A DNA stretch of 64,000 nt from Streptomyces sp. TSRI0107 (GCF_001905845.1 NZ_LIVZ01000015.1:1-64000), one strand, 5' to 3'. Positions 1 to 8,269 are shown, numbered from the stretch's first letter. Notes: a model not told the origin generated them from the letters alone. Numbers and translations are program-made.

Positions 1-63
1 AAACTCGCCCGCCACTACCAGGCCCTGGTCACCATCGCCTGCCTACGAATCTGGCTACCCTGA
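1..63 (+). CDS. IS5-family-like transposase, C-terminal end only
   Basis: An open frame enters from the left edge and ends at the TGA at 61-63. Its last residues (KLARHYQALVTIACLRIWLP) resemble the C-terminus of IS5-family DDE transposases, which typically end in an Arg-x-hydrophobic stretch followed by a short Trp-Leu tail. An IS-like inverted-repeat end follows within 15 bp and supports the call. Catalytic DDE residues lie outside the window, so intactness cannot be judged. Confidence 0.6.
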   Translation, partial: KLARHYQALVTIACLRIWLP

Positions 64-82
64 CTTTGCGGACACCCCCTAG
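1..82 (+). mobile_element. Right end of an IS5-like insertion sequence with CTAG target site
   Basis: The transposase tail is followed by GCGGACACCCC (68-78) and then CTAG (79-82). This end matches the tips of the small element at 53439-53632, which begin GGGGTGTC and are also flanked by CTAG. A four-base YTAR target duplication is typical of the IS5 group. The left end is outside the window, so the size and the duplication on the other side are unknown. Confidence 0.6.
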
Positions 83-153
83 GCCAGTACGGTGCTGTCC
101 AGGTGCTCGCTCCCGGGCACGCGCCCGCCCACACGGTCGACCGGGGAGACGCC

Positions 154-957
154 ATGGCCGGCAAGCAGACGGCGAAGCTGCCGCGCAAGACGTACGAGAG
201 GGAGCTGCTGCGCCTGCAGACGGAGTTGGTGAAGCTCCAGGAGTGGGTGCGCGCCGAGGGCGCCCGGCTCGTCGTCGTCTTCGAGGGGCGGGACGCGGCG
301 GGCAAGGGCGGCACCATCAAGCGGGTCACCGAGCATCTGAACCCGCGCGTGGCGCGGATCGCGGCACTGCCCAAGCCCACCGAGCGCGAGCGCACCCAGT
401 GGTACTTCCAGCGGTACGTCGAGCAGCTGCCGGCCGGCGGGGAGATCGTGCTGTTCGACCGCAGCTGGTACAACCGGGCCGGCGTCGAGCACGTCATGGG
501 CTTCTGCACCATGGAGGAGTACCAGCTCTTCCTGCGCCAGTGCCCGATCTTCGAGCGGATGCTGGTCGAGGACGGCATCCTGCTGCGCAAGTACTGGTTC
601 TCGGTGAGCGACGCCGAGCAGCAGGACCGGTTCCGGCGCCGCCTGGAGGACCCGCTGCGGCGCTGGAAGCTGTCGGCGATGGACCTGGACTCGATCACCC
701 GCTGGGAGGCCTACTCCCGGGCCAAGGACGAGATGATGGTGCACACCGACATCTCCGAGGCCCCGTGGTACGTCGTGGAGAGCGACGACAAGCGGCGGGC
801 GCGGCTGAACATGATCGCCCATCTGCTGGACTCCGTGCCGTACCACGACGTGCCGCCCCCGGTCCTGGAACTGCCGGAGCGCCCACCGTCGAGCGGCTAC
901 GAGCGGCCGCCCCGCGATCTGCAGACCTACGTCCCCGACCACGCGGCGAGCCTGTGA
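154..957 (+). CDS. ppk2: Polyphosphate kinase 2 family protein (PPK2)
   Basis: Cytosolic P-loop phosphotransferase predicted to move phosphate between polyphosphate and nucleotides. The 267-residue length fits the single-domain PPK2 class. Walker A is GRDAAGKG at residues 45-52, followed by the family's GGTIKR extension. The Walker B region is FDRSWYNRAG at residues 101-110. ATG 154 is chosen over the upstream GTG at 103 because GGGGAG stands at 143-148. The gene runs towards the minus-strand operon ending at 994, leaving 36 bp. Phosphate-starvation or stress roles are common for the family, but nothing here fixes the preferred nucleotide or reaction direction. Confidence 0.92.
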   Translation: MAGKQTAKLPRKTYERELLRLQTELVKLQEWVRAEGARLVVVFEGRDAAGKGGTIKRVTEHLNPRVARIAALPKPTERERTQWYFQRYVEQLPAGGEIVLFDRSWYNRAGVEHVMGFCTMEEYQLFLRQCPIFERMLVEDGILLRKYWFSVSDAEQQDRFRRRLEDPLRRWKLSAMDLDSITRWEAYSRAKDEMMVHTDISEAPWYVVESDDKRRARLNMIAHLLDSVPYHDVPPPVLELPERPPSSGYERPPRDLQTYVPDHAASL

Positions 958-993
958 CGTCCGCATGACCCCTCTGCGCGCGGCCGCCCGGTC

Positions 994-2121
994 TCAGCGG
1001 CGCGCCCATTCCTCCGCGAGGAGTTCGTACGACCGGACCCGGTCGGCGTGGCCGTGGGTGATGGTGGTGACGAGCAGTTCGTCCGCGCCGGTGGCCTCCC
1101 TCAGTTGTTCCAGCCGGTCGGCGACGTGTGCCGGGGAACCGACGAACCGGGTCTCGACGCGGTCGGCCACCAGCGCCCGGTCGGCCTCGGTCCAGGCGTG
1201 GGCGCGGGCCTCGTCCGGGGTCGGATAGGGGATGGCGCCCTCGGCGGTGCGGATCGAGCGGACCCAGAGGGCGTAGCCGGTGGCCAGTTCGCGTGCGGTC
1301 GCGTCGTCCTCGGCGACGACGACGTCCGCGGAGACGCTGACGTAGGGCTTGTCGAGGTGGTCGGACGGCTGGAACGCGGCCCGGTAGCCCTCCACCGCCT
1401 CCAGCACGGTGGCCGGGCTGACGTGGTAGTTGGCCGCGAACCGCAGCCCGTTGCGGCCCGCGACGCCGGCGCTCTGTCCGCCGCTGCTGCCGAGGATCCA
1501 CACCTGCACGTCGGCGCCCTCTCCGGGCACGGCGTGCGCCTCGGTGCCCTCCGGCGAACGGTAGTCGCCGCGCAGGAGGGCGAGGACGTCGTCGATCTGC
1601 TCGGCGTAGTCCTGGGGGTTCGCGCCGGGCTGGCGCAGCAGCCGCTGCTGGAGGCGGAAGCGCGGGGAGCCGAGCAGGTCGTCAGGGGTGAACGGGGCCG
1701 GTATCGGCAGGCCGTTGGGGGTGCGGCCGTCGACGACGGGCGTCGTGGTGGGCCGGGGTCGCGGCGGCGGGGCCGAGGGGCGGCCGCCGGAGCGGCCGAG
1801 GCCGAGGTCGAGACGGCCGGGGTGGAGGGCGTCGATCAGCCCGAACTCCTCGACGGTGGACAGGGCGGTGCGGTGGCCGAGCTGGACGGCGCCGGAGCCG
1901 AGCCTGATCGTGCCGGTCGCGGCGGCGGTCAGGGCCAGCACGACGGCGGGCGAGGTGCCGGCCACGCCCGGGTTCAGATGGTGCTCGGCGAACCAGTAGC
2001 GGTGGTAGCCGAATCGTTCCGCCTGCCGGGCGAGGTCGAGTGAGGCGCGCAGCGCGTCGGCCGCCGTGGAACCGGAGGGGATCGGGACGAGGTCGAGCAC
2101 GCCGAGGGGTGTGCGGGGCAT
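994..2121 (-). CDS. LLM-class flavin monooxygenase, MsnO8/YhbW-like
   Basis: A 375-residue bacterial-luciferase-fold protein. The N-terminus (LGVLDLVPIPSGSTAADAL, then RYWFAEHH near residue 43) is the pattern of the MsnO8/YhbW branch, and GRLDLGLGRSGG lies in the flavin-binding region. Members use reduced FMN and oxygen; the substrate is not predictable from sequence. It is the last gene of the minus-strand operon running from 6766 and lies 13 bp after the preceding monooxygenase. As part of an operon headed by a sulfur-type leader peptide, a role in attacking carbon-sulfur compounds is inferred. Confidence 0.85.
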   Translation of the reverse strand: MPRTPLGVLDLVPIPSGSTAADALRASLDLARQAERFGYHRYWFAEHHLNPGVAGTSPAVVLALTAAATGTIRLGSGAVQLGHRTALSTVEEFGLIDALHPGRLDLGLGRSGGRPSAPPPRPRPTTTPVVDGRTPNGLPIPAPFTPDDLLGSPRFRLQQRLLRQPGANPQDYAEQIDDVLALLRGDYRSPEGTEAHAVPGEGADVQVWILGSSGGQSAGVAGRNGLRFAANYHVSPATVLEAVEGYRAAFQPSDHLDKPYVSVSADVVVAEDDATARELATGYALWVRSIRTAEGAIPYPTPDEARAHAWTEADRALVADRVETRFVGSPAHVADRLEQLREATGADELLVTTITHGHADRVRSYELLAEEWARR

Positions 2122-2134
2122 GGTCGGGTGCTCC

Positions 2135-3220
2135 TCAGCGGGGAAGGGACTCGGGTCCGGGCTCGGGGCCGACCGGCGCCCACGGGAACGGCGGGTCGGG
2201 GATCTCGCGGCGCAGCACGGGTGCGACGGCGGACTGGAACAGTTCGAGCGAGGCCCGGTGCCGGTCCGGGGCGAGGCCGCCAGCGTCGGCCTGCACGTGC
2301 AGCACGCTGTGGCCGAAGTGCTCGTGGTAGCGGTGGACCTTGTCGACGACCTGCTGCGGGCTGCCGACCAGGGCGGAGCTGCGTTCGACGAAGTCCTCCA
2401 GGGTGGGGAAGACCACGGGCAGGCCGGCCTCCTTCTGGAAGGCGAGGGTGCTCTCGAAGACCGGCCGGTACGCCGCCAGCGCCTCCTGGGAGGTGCGGGC
2501 GACGTACAGTCCGGCGGTGCCGGCGCCGACGGCGAGGTCCGCCGGGTCGTGGCCGTGGTGCTCCCAGCGTTCGCGGTAGTGGCGGATCAGCTCGGCGTAC
2601 GGCTCGATCGGGTGGGTGACGTTCGCCGAGAACAGCGGGTCGCCGTGCCGGGCGGCCAGCTCCACGGACTCGGTGCTGGTGGCGCTCCCGTGCCAGACCC
2701 GCACGGGCCGCTGGTAGGGGCGCGGCCACACCTCGGCGTCCTTCAGCGGGGGCCGGAAGCGGGTGTCGGCGGTCACCTTGTCCTGCCGCCAGATCCGCCG
2801 GAACACCTCGTAGCTCTCGGCGTTGCGCTCCCACTGGTCGTCGGGCGTGACGTGGAAGAGGTCGCGCTGGGCGGTGCCGTTGCCCTTGCCGATGATCAGC
2901 TCCAGGCGTCCGCCGGAGAGGTGGTCGAGGGTGGCGTAGTCCTCGTAGGCGCGGACCGGGTCGAGCAGGCTGAGCGTGGTCACGGCGGTGAACAGCCGGA
3001 TGCGCCGGGTCAGGGCGGCGATGTGGCTGAGGACCACCGGTGGGGAGGAGGAGAGGAACGGCCACTCGTGCCGCTCCCCCACGCCGAAGCCGTCGAAGCC
3101 CAGTTCCTCGGCGAGCAGCGCGTTGTCCAGCGCCTCGCGGAAGCGGTCCCGGGTGGGCTTGCGTACGCCGGTGACCGGGTCCGGGCGGTGCACGATCAGG
3201 GTGACGGCGAGGAACTTCAC
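2135..3220 (-). CDS. LLM-class flavin-dependent monooxygenase
   Basis: A 361-residue luciferase-like protein with the family signatures GFDGFGVGERHEW near residue 43 and LDHLSGGRLELIIGKGNGT near residue 100. The GTG start at 3220 overlaps the stop of the preceding gene in a GTGA arrangement (3217-3220), implying translational coupling. The unusually long open frame continuing upstream to 5335 is only a read-through shadow of the neighbouring genes. Substrate unknown; the operon context suggests FMNH2-dependent sulfur scavenging. Confidence 0.85.
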   Translation of the reverse strand: MKFLAVTLIVHRPDPVTGVRKPTRDRFREALDNALLAEELGFDGFGVGERHEWPFLSSSPPVVLSHIAALTRRIRLFTAVTTLSLLDPVRAYEDYATLDHLSGGRLELIIGKGNGTAQRDLFHVTPDDQWERNAESYEVFRRIWRQDKVTADTRFRPPLKDAEVWPRPYQRPVRVWHGSATSTESVELAARHGDPLFSANVTHPIEPYAELIRHYRERWEHHGHDPADLAVGAGTAGLYVARTSQEALAAYRPVFESTLAFQKEAGLPVVFPTLEDFVERSSALVGSPQQVVDKVHRYHEHFGHSVLHVQADAGGLAPDRHRASLELFQSAVAPVLRREIPDPPFPWAPVGPEPGPESLPR

Positions 3221-4590
3221 GACGCCACCTGCTCGCTCGGCGCGCCGTCCGGGTGGTCCAGGCCGAGATGGTCGCGCAGGGTGGTGCCCTCGTACTCGGT
3301 GCGGAAGACGCCCTGTTCCTGGAGGAGGGGGACGACCCGGTCGGCGAACTCGTCGAGTCCGCCGGGCGTGAGGTGCGGGACGAGGATGAAGCCGTCGGCT
3401 GCGTCGGACTGTACATACTCGTTGATGGTCCGGGCGACGGTGGCCGGTGAGCCGACGAAGGTCTGGCGGTTGCCGGTCTCGATGACCAGGTCGCGGATGG
3501 ACCAGTTGTTGGCCGCCGCCAGCTCGCGCCACTCGCGGGCCGTGGCGAGCGGGTCGCGGTACATCCGGACCTGGGCGCGGCCCCGGGCGACGTGGTCGGC
3601 CGACACGTCGGGGTCGATGTCGGGGAGCGGGCCGTCCGGGTCGTAGCCGGACAGGTCGCGGTTCCAGACGAACTCCAGGTGCTTGAGGGCGGTGGCGCCG
3701 CTGACCTGCAGGCGGCGCACCTCCTTGGCGAGCTGTTCGGCCTCGGCGTCGGTGTCGGCGAGCACGAAGCTCGCGGCGGGCAGGATGAGCAGCTGGTCGT
3801 GGCGGCGGCCGTACTTGGCGAGGCGGGACTTCACATCCGTGTAGAAGGCCCGGCCGGTGTCGAGGGCGGCGTAGCGGCTGAAGATCGCGTCGGCCTCGGC
3901 GGCGGCGAACTCGCGGCCCTCCTCGGAGTCGCCGGCCTGGAAGATCACCGGGCGGCCCTGGGGGCCGCGCGGGACGTTGAAACGGCCGTGTATGTCGAAG
4001 TGCCGTCCCTCGTGGACGAACGCGCCGGCTTTGGCGTCGCGGAGGAAGACCCCGCCGGCCGGGTCGGCGACTATGTCGTCGCCCCGCCAGGAGTCGAACA
4101 GTTCGTGGGCGGTGGTCAGGAACTCCTTGGCGCGCGAGTAGCGCTCCTCCTCGGGCAGGAAGCCGCCGCGGCGGAAGTTCTCGCCGGTGAAGGCGTCCCA
4201 GGAGGTGACGACGTTCCAGGCGGCCCGGCCGCCCGACAGATGGTCGAGGGTGGCGAACTGGCGGGCCACCTCGTAGGGCTCGTTGAAGGTGGAGTTGATG
4301 GTGCCGGTCAGGCCGAGGCGGTCGGTGACGGCGGCGAGCGCCGACAGCACGGTGAAGGTGTCCGGCCGTCCCACCACGTCCAGGTCGTAGATCTTGCCGC
4401 CCTGCTCGCGCAGGCGCAGGCCTTCGGCGAGGAACAGGAAGTCGAACCTGGCGCGTTCGGCGGTCCGTGCGAAGTGCGCGAACGAGCTGAACTCGATGTG
4501 GCTGCCGGCCCGTGGGTCGCTCCACACGGTGGTGTTGTTGACGCCGGGGAAGTGGGCGGCCAGGTGGATCTGCTTCAGCGGCTTGCTCAT
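3217..4590 (-). CDS. NtaA/SnaA/DszA-family FMNH2-dependent monooxygenase
   Basis: The 457-residue length is typical of this branch, which is longer than SsuD. Diagnostic stretches are FLFLAEGLRLREQGG, a TINSTFNEPYEVARQFATLD segment, LDHLSGGRAAWNVVTS and the FRRGGFLPEEERYSRAKEF block. The family includes nitrilotriacetate monooxygenase, dibenzothiophene-sulfone monooxygenase and the Bacillus CmoJ/YxeK enzymes that cleave N-acetylated S-alkylcysteines. It needs a separate flavin reductase; one is encoded in the adjacent operon (8270-8827). It is the third monooxygenase gene back from the operon's 3' end. Substrate is not determinable here. Confidence 0.88.
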   Translation of the reverse strand: MSKPLKQIHLAAHFPGVNNTTVWSDPRAGSHIEFSSFAHFARTAERARFDFLFLAEGLRLREQGGKIYDLDVVGRPDTFTVLSALAAVTDRLGLTGTINSTFNEPYEVARQFATLDHLSGGRAAWNVVTSWDAFTGENFRRGGFLPEEERYSRAKEFLTTAHELFDSWRGDDIVADPAGGVFLRDAKAGAFVHEGRHFDIHGRFNVPRGPQGRPVIFQAGDSEEGREFAAAEADAIFSRYAALDTGRAFYTDVKSRLAKYGRRHDQLLILPAASFVLADTDAEAEQLAKEVRRLQVSGATALKHLEFVWNRDLSGYDPDGPLPDIDPDVSADHVARGRAQVRMYRDPLATAREWRELAAANNWSIRDLVIETGNRQTFVGSPATVARTINEYVQSDAADGFILVPHLTPGGLDEFADRVVPLLQEQGVFRTEYEGTTLRDHLGLDHPDGAPSEQVAS

Positions 4591-4602
4591 GTGCGCACTC
4601 CC

Positions 4603-5802
4603 TCAGGCGGCGTAGCGGTTGGCGGGGCGGGCGAGGCCGAGCAGCCCGCGCAGGGTGTCCGCCTCGTAGGCGTGCCGGAAGACGCCCCGGCGCCGCAGTT
4701 CGGGCGCCAGCCGGCGGGTGATCCGCTCCAGGTCGTGGCCGATCACGCCGGGCCGCAGCCGGAAGCCGCTCAGGCCGGCGGTCCGCAAGTCCAGCAGGCG
4801 GTCGGCGAGTTGGTCCGGGGTGCCGGTGAAGATCTCGGCGTCGCTGGTGTAGGGCTGTCCGGCGAGTTCGTCCAGGCGGGCCTTGCGGTCCTCGGCGGCG
4901 CCGGGGTCGTCGTCGAGGAACACGACGAGGTCGCCGAAGACATGCACCGGCTCCTGGGCGCGCCCCGCCGCGGCCTGGGCCTCGCGGATCTCGGTGACAG
5001 CGGCGCGGGCCTGGCCGGTGGTGTGCGCGGTGATGTAGCCGACGTCGGCCGAGCGGCCCACCAGCCGGTACGGGACGCTGCGGTGCGCGAGCGCGGTGAC
5101 GACGGGCTGGCCCTGCGGCGGGCGGGGGGTGATCGAGGGGCCCTTGACGCTGAACCAGCGGCCCTCGAAGTCGACGTAGTGCAGCTTGTCGCGGTCGATG
5201 AAGCGGCCGGTGGTGACGTCGCGGATCTCGGCGTCGTCCTCCCAGCTGTCCCACAGGCGGCGCAGCACCTCGACGTAGTCGGCGGCCTCGTCGAGCAGTC
5301 CGTCGATCAGCTCCTCGCCGGCCGGGGTCTCCCACTCCTCGGCGGTGAGCCGCGGGATGGCGCGGCGGCCGAAGTGGTCCGCCTCGTTGCGCCGCGCGGT
5401 GACCTGGACGCGCAGTCCGGCACGGCCGGTGCCGGCGTAGTCGAGGGTGGCGATCGCCTTGGCGAGGTGGAAGGGCTCGGTGTGGGTGACGACCACGGTC
5501 GGCACCAGGCCGATGTGCCGGGTCAGGGGTGCGACGCGGGCGGCGACGAGGACGGCGTCCAGCCGGCCGCGGACCTGGTCGGTGCGGTCGTCCGGCTCGG
5601 CGAAGTCCGAGGACTGGAGGCCGAGTCCGTCCTCGAAGGTGACGAAGTCGAGCAGGCCGCGTTCGGCCTCGGTCACCAGGTCGGCCCAGTAGGCGGCGGT
5701 GAACAGGTCGCGGGGGCGGGCACTCGGTTCGCGCCAGGCGGCCGGGTGCCAGCCGGCGCCGTCCAGTGCGACGGCGAGGTGCAGGGGTGAGGATGCGGAC
5801 AC
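4603..5802 (-). CDS. LLM-class flavin-dependent monooxygenase
   Basis: A 399-residue luciferase-fold protein distantly related to the NtaA group: LAVALDGAGWHPAAWRE at the N-terminus, LLDFVTFEDGLGLQSSD near residue 50, and a LDYAGTGRAGLRVQVTARRNEADHFG-type segment where classical members have LDHLSGGR. It lies 12 bp upstream of the next monooxygenase gene and 76 bp downstream of the glutathione-transferase-like gene, so co-transcription is likely. The Gly-Arg loop departs from the usual LSxGR sequence, which may mark a distinct subfamily. Confidence 0.82.
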   Translation of the reverse strand: MSASSPLHLAVALDGAGWHPAAWREPSARPRDLFTAAYWADLVTEAERGLLDFVTFEDGLGLQSSDFAEPDDRTDQVRGRLDAVLVAARVAPLTRHIGLVPTVVVTHTEPFHLAKAIATLDYAGTGRAGLRVQVTARRNEADHFGRRAIPRLTAEEWETPAGEELIDGLLDEAADYVEVLRRLWDSWEDDAEIRDVTTGRFIDRDKLHYVDFEGRWFSVKGPSITPRPPQGQPVVTALAHRSVPYRLVGRSADVGYITAHTTGQARAAVTEIREAQAAAGRAQEPVHVFGDLVVFLDDDPGAAEDRKARLDELAGQPYTSDAEIFTGTPDQLADRLLDLRTAGLSGFRLRPGVIGHDLERITRRLAPELRRRGVFRHAYEADTLRGLLGLARPANRYAA

Positions 5803-5878
5803 GGAGAGGGTGCCTTCCTGATGGTGCGTCGGGCGGGGGCCGGCCCAGGGGTGCCGGCCTCGGCGGTGGGATGCGGTT

Positions 5879-6766
5879 TCAGGGACAACAGAGCGGGGCG
5901 GGCCGGCCGGTGCCGTCCGCGGTGTGCGCCGCCCAGTCCAGGATCTGCACCGCCGCTCCGGCGGCCTCCAGGCCCTGGCAGCGGGCGTGGTGGCGGCGGG
6001 CGATGCCGGTGAGGTCGAGGTGGCGGCCGAACGCGGGGTGGGTGGCCAGTCGGCGGGCGTAGGCCCACAGGTTCGGATGGCCGGCGACGCGGTGGACCGC
6101 GTCGGCGTCCAGGTGCCGGCGGTGCACGGTGTCGAGCTGGACCAGCGCCACCCACACGTGCACGTCGGCGAGGGTCAGCCGGTCGCCCAGCACGAACTCC
6201 TGGAAGCCGAGCCGCCCTTCCCACTGCCGCAGGGTGCCCAGCAGCCGGGTGAGAGCGGTCCGCCGTGCCGCGGGGCCGGCGCCGGCCCGCCCGGCGTTCT
6301 GCGCGGCCTCGTGCACGCCGTACGCGCAGAGGAGCTCGACGGCCTCCGTCTCCGCCCACGCGCCGGGCGGGCACAGGTCGGAGCGGTCCCGGCCGAAGTG
6401 GCGGACCATGTCCCGCAGGATGTCCGGGGCGTGGCCGCTGACGATCCGTCCGGTCCAGTCGTCGCTCAGCACCGGTGCCGCGGTGGGGCCGGGATGGCGG
6501 TGCGCGCTGGCCTCGTACAGCGGGCGCAGGGCGGTGTGCCCGCCGTCGGGGCCGTCGGGCACGGCCGGCAGCAGGGTGACGGGCAGGGTCTGCTCCAGGC
6601 CGAGCAGGCTGTGGGCGATGGCAAGGCGCAGACCGTGCGGGCACGACAGGGCGAGGTGGAGGCGGTAGCGGCGGGCGACGGCGTAGTAGCCGCTGCTCGC
6701 GTGGCAGCCGATCCTGCCCCGGAACGACGGCAGGGTCGGCAGGCTGGTCAGGGGTGCGGCGGGCAT
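5879..6766 (-). CDS. Glutathionyl-hydroquinone-reductase-like GST protein
   Basis: This 295-residue protein follows the YqjG/ECM4 layout. An N-terminal thioredoxin-like half carries the redox motif SCPHG near residue 40 (CPWA in the classical enzymes), and an all-alpha C-terminal half contains GDRLTLADVHVWVALVQLD, a typical GST C-domain signature. Such enzymes reduce S-conjugated quinones using a low-molecular-weight thiol; in Streptomyces that thiol would presumably be mycothiol. It is the first structural gene after the leader peptide at 6899-6991, so it may release sulfur compounds from thiol conjugates before the downstream monooxygenases act. That role is inferred. Confidence 0.75.
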   Translation of the reverse strand: MPAAPLTSLPTLPSFRGRIGCHASSGYYAVARRYRLHLALSCPHGLRLAIAHSLLGLEQTLPVTLLPAVPDGPDGGHTALRPLYEASAHRHPGPTAAPVLSDDWTGRIVSGHAPDILRDMVRHFGRDRSDLCPPGAWAETEAVELLCAYGVHEAAQNAGRAGAGPAARRTALTRLLGTLRQWEGRLGFQEFVLGDRLTLADVHVWVALVQLDTVHRRHLDADAVHRVAGHPNLWAYARRLATHPAFGRHLDLTGIARRHHARCQGLEAAGAAVQILDWAAHTADGTGRPAPLCCP

Positions 6767-6876
6767 GTGTCTCCCTGGATCCGGATCCGGCTTCTGAGGG
6801 CGCGCGTTGGCGGCCGGCGGCGCACGGGAGGAGTCAGGGACGCGCGACGATGCCTGCCCGTGTGCGAGGGGTCCGC

Positions 6877-6892
6877 GGTGCCGGTGGGCACC
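6877..6892 (-). terminator. Hairpin just after the leader peptide, possible attenuator
   Basis: GGTGCC and GGCACC (6-bp arms, 4-nt loop) lie 7 nt beyond the leader stop codon. There is no T-tract, so a simple intrinsic terminator is not proven. The position matches the hairpin that follows the leader at 14509-14586. Confidence 0.4.
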
Positions 6893-6898
6893 GTCGGT

Positions 6899-6991
6899 TC
6901 AGTGCCCCCGGCGGCCGGCCGCGCTGCAGACGCGCAGGAGATCGATGTGGCGGCGGGAGGTCAGGAGCAGAGCCGGCCGGCCCGCGCGCAT
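6899..6991 (-). CDS. Sulfur-operon leader peptide (R-x-H-I-D type)
   Basis: A 30-residue open frame from ATG 6991 to the TGA at 6899-6901. Its second half reads SRRHIDLLRVCSAAGRRGH, matching two other short frames in this window (14509-14586 and 16633-16740). Such short conserved peptides ahead of sulfur-assimilation genes are known in actinomycetes and are thought to be regulatory rather than functional products. It precedes the gene at 5879-6766 by 132 bp; a Cys codon (TGC) lies in the conserved core and a hairpin follows the stop. Homologues usually have shorter N-terminal parts, so the exact start is uncertain. Confidence 0.75.
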   Translation of the reverse strand: MRAGRPALLLTSRRHIDLLRVCSAAGRRGH

Positions 6992-7026
6992 CGCGCGGTC
7001 GGTGGACGACTCCGGACGCTCCATCT

Positions 7027-7049
7027 TTTCCTACCTGTCCGCTGGGAAA
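7027..7049. promoter_or_regulatory. 23-bp inverted repeat, candidate CymR-like operator
   Basis: Arms TTTCCTA (7027-7033) and TGGGAAA (7043-7049) are separated by 9 bp. The same arm length and spacing occur at 14669-14691 and 16587-16609, each upstream of a leader peptide of the same type. It lies 35 bp upstream of the leader ATG at 6991. The Rrf2 protein encoded at 16047-16505 is the obvious candidate binder, by inference. Confidence 0.6.
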
Positions 7050-7084
7050 TCTCTCCTGGAGTGTCAGCCCGTCGCCGGGTCCCG

Positions 7085-8191
7085 TCAAGAGGGCCCGGGG
7101 CGGGTCCACAGCCCGCGCGCGGCGAGGCGCGGCAGCACGTTCTCCCCGAACCAGTACGCCTCCTCCAGGTGCGGGTAGCCGGAGAGCACGAACTCGTCGA
7201 TGCCGATCCCGTGGTACTCGGCGATCCGCTCGGCGACCTCGTCGTGGCTGCCGACCAGGGCCGTGCCCGCTCCCCCGCGCACCAGGCCGATGCCCGCCCA
7301 CAGGTTGGGGTGGATCTCCAGGTCCGCGCGGTCCCCGCCGTGCAGGGCGACCATCCGCCGCTGCCCCTCGGACTCGCTGCGGGCGAGGCCTTCCTGCACG
7401 GCGGCGACGGTCTCGGGGGCGAACCCGTCGAGCAGCCGCTCCGCCTCGGCCCACGCCGCGGCGGAGGTGTCGCGCGTGATGACGTGCAGGCGGATGCCGA
7501 AGCGGACGGACCGGCCCTCCTTCTCGGCGAGCGCCCGGATCCAGGCGGTCTTCTCCGCGACGGCGGCGGGCGGCTCGCCCCAGGTGAGGTAGACGTCCGC
7601 GTGCCGGGCGGCGACCTCTCCGGCGGCGGGTGAGGAGCCTCCGAAGTAGATGTCGGGCCGCGGGTCCGGCAGCCGGGCGAGGCGCGCGTCCTCGACCCGC
7701 AGGTGCCGCCCCGTCAGGTCCACGCCGCGGCCGTCCCACAGTTCGCGGACGATCGTCAGGAACTCGTCCGTGCGGGCGTACCGGGCGTCCTTGTCGAGGA
7801 AGTCGCCGTAGGCCCGCTGCTCCTTGCTCTCCCCGCCGGTGACGACGTTGAGCAGCAGCCGGCCGCCGCTGTGCCGCTGGAAGGTGGACGCCATCTGCGC
7901 GGCCAGTGTCGGGGAGACGAAGCCGGGCCGGAAGGCGACCAGGAACTTCAGCCGCTCGGTGTGCCGGCTGACCATGGCCGTGGTCAGCCAGGCGTCCTCG
8001 CACCAGGCGCCGGTGGGGGTCAGCGCGCCGGTGAAGCCGAGGTCCTCGGCGGCGCGGGCGATCTGGCTGAGGTAGCCGATCGTGGGCGGCCGGTCGCCGG
8101 CACTCGCGGTGGCCGGGGTGCCGTGGCCGCCGCCGACGACATGCCGGCTGTCGCCGTTGGTGGGGAGGAACCAGTGGAAGGTGAGGCTCAC
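7085..8191 (-). CDS. ssuD: FMNH2-dependent alkanesulfonate monooxygenase
   Basis: The 368-residue protein resembles SsuD along its whole length: FHWFLPTNGDSRHVVGG at the start, LVAFRPGFVSPTLAAQM, GGRLLLNVVTGG, DIYFGGSSPAAGEVAARHADVYLTWGEPP and the C-terminal FVLSGYPHLEEAYWFGENVLP. It would desulfonate C2-C10 alkanesulfonates to aldehyde and sulfite with reduced flavin. It is the last gene of the operon that starts at the leader peptide 14509-14586 and lies 78 bp after the FMN reductase gene, its likely partner. The matching SsuABC-type transporter is on the opposite strand at 16854-19651. Confidence 0.93.
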   Translation of the reverse strand: MSLTFHWFLPTNGDSRHVVGGGHGTPATASAGDRPPTIGYLSQIARAAEDLGFTGALTPTGAWCEDAWLTTAMVSRHTERLKFLVAFRPGFVSPTLAAQMASTFQRHSGGRLLLNVVTGGESKEQRAYGDFLDKDARYARTDEFLTIVRELWDGRGVDLTGRHLRVEDARLARLPDPRPDIYFGGSSPAAGEVAARHADVYLTWGEPPAAVAEKTAWIRALAEKEGRSVRFGIRLHVITRDTSAAAWAEAERLLDGFAPETVAAVQEGLARSESEGQRRMVALHGGDRADLEIHPNLWAGIGLVRGGAGTALVGSHDEVAERIAEYHGIGIDEFVLSGYPHLEEAYWFGENVLPRLAARGLWTRPGPS

Positions 8192-8269
8192 GTGCTGCTC
8201 AGGCCTTTCGTTCGGCGCCGCTGACGGGGGCGCCGGCGGACGGGGCGTCGGCGGACGGGGGGCGCTCGC

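Noticed and set aside
2135..5335. A 1066-codon minus-strand open frame spanning three monooxygenase genes
   Set aside because: Only its 3' third (2135-3220) has family motifs; the rest is Arg/Pro-rich shadow of genes in another frame, typical for GC-rich DNA.
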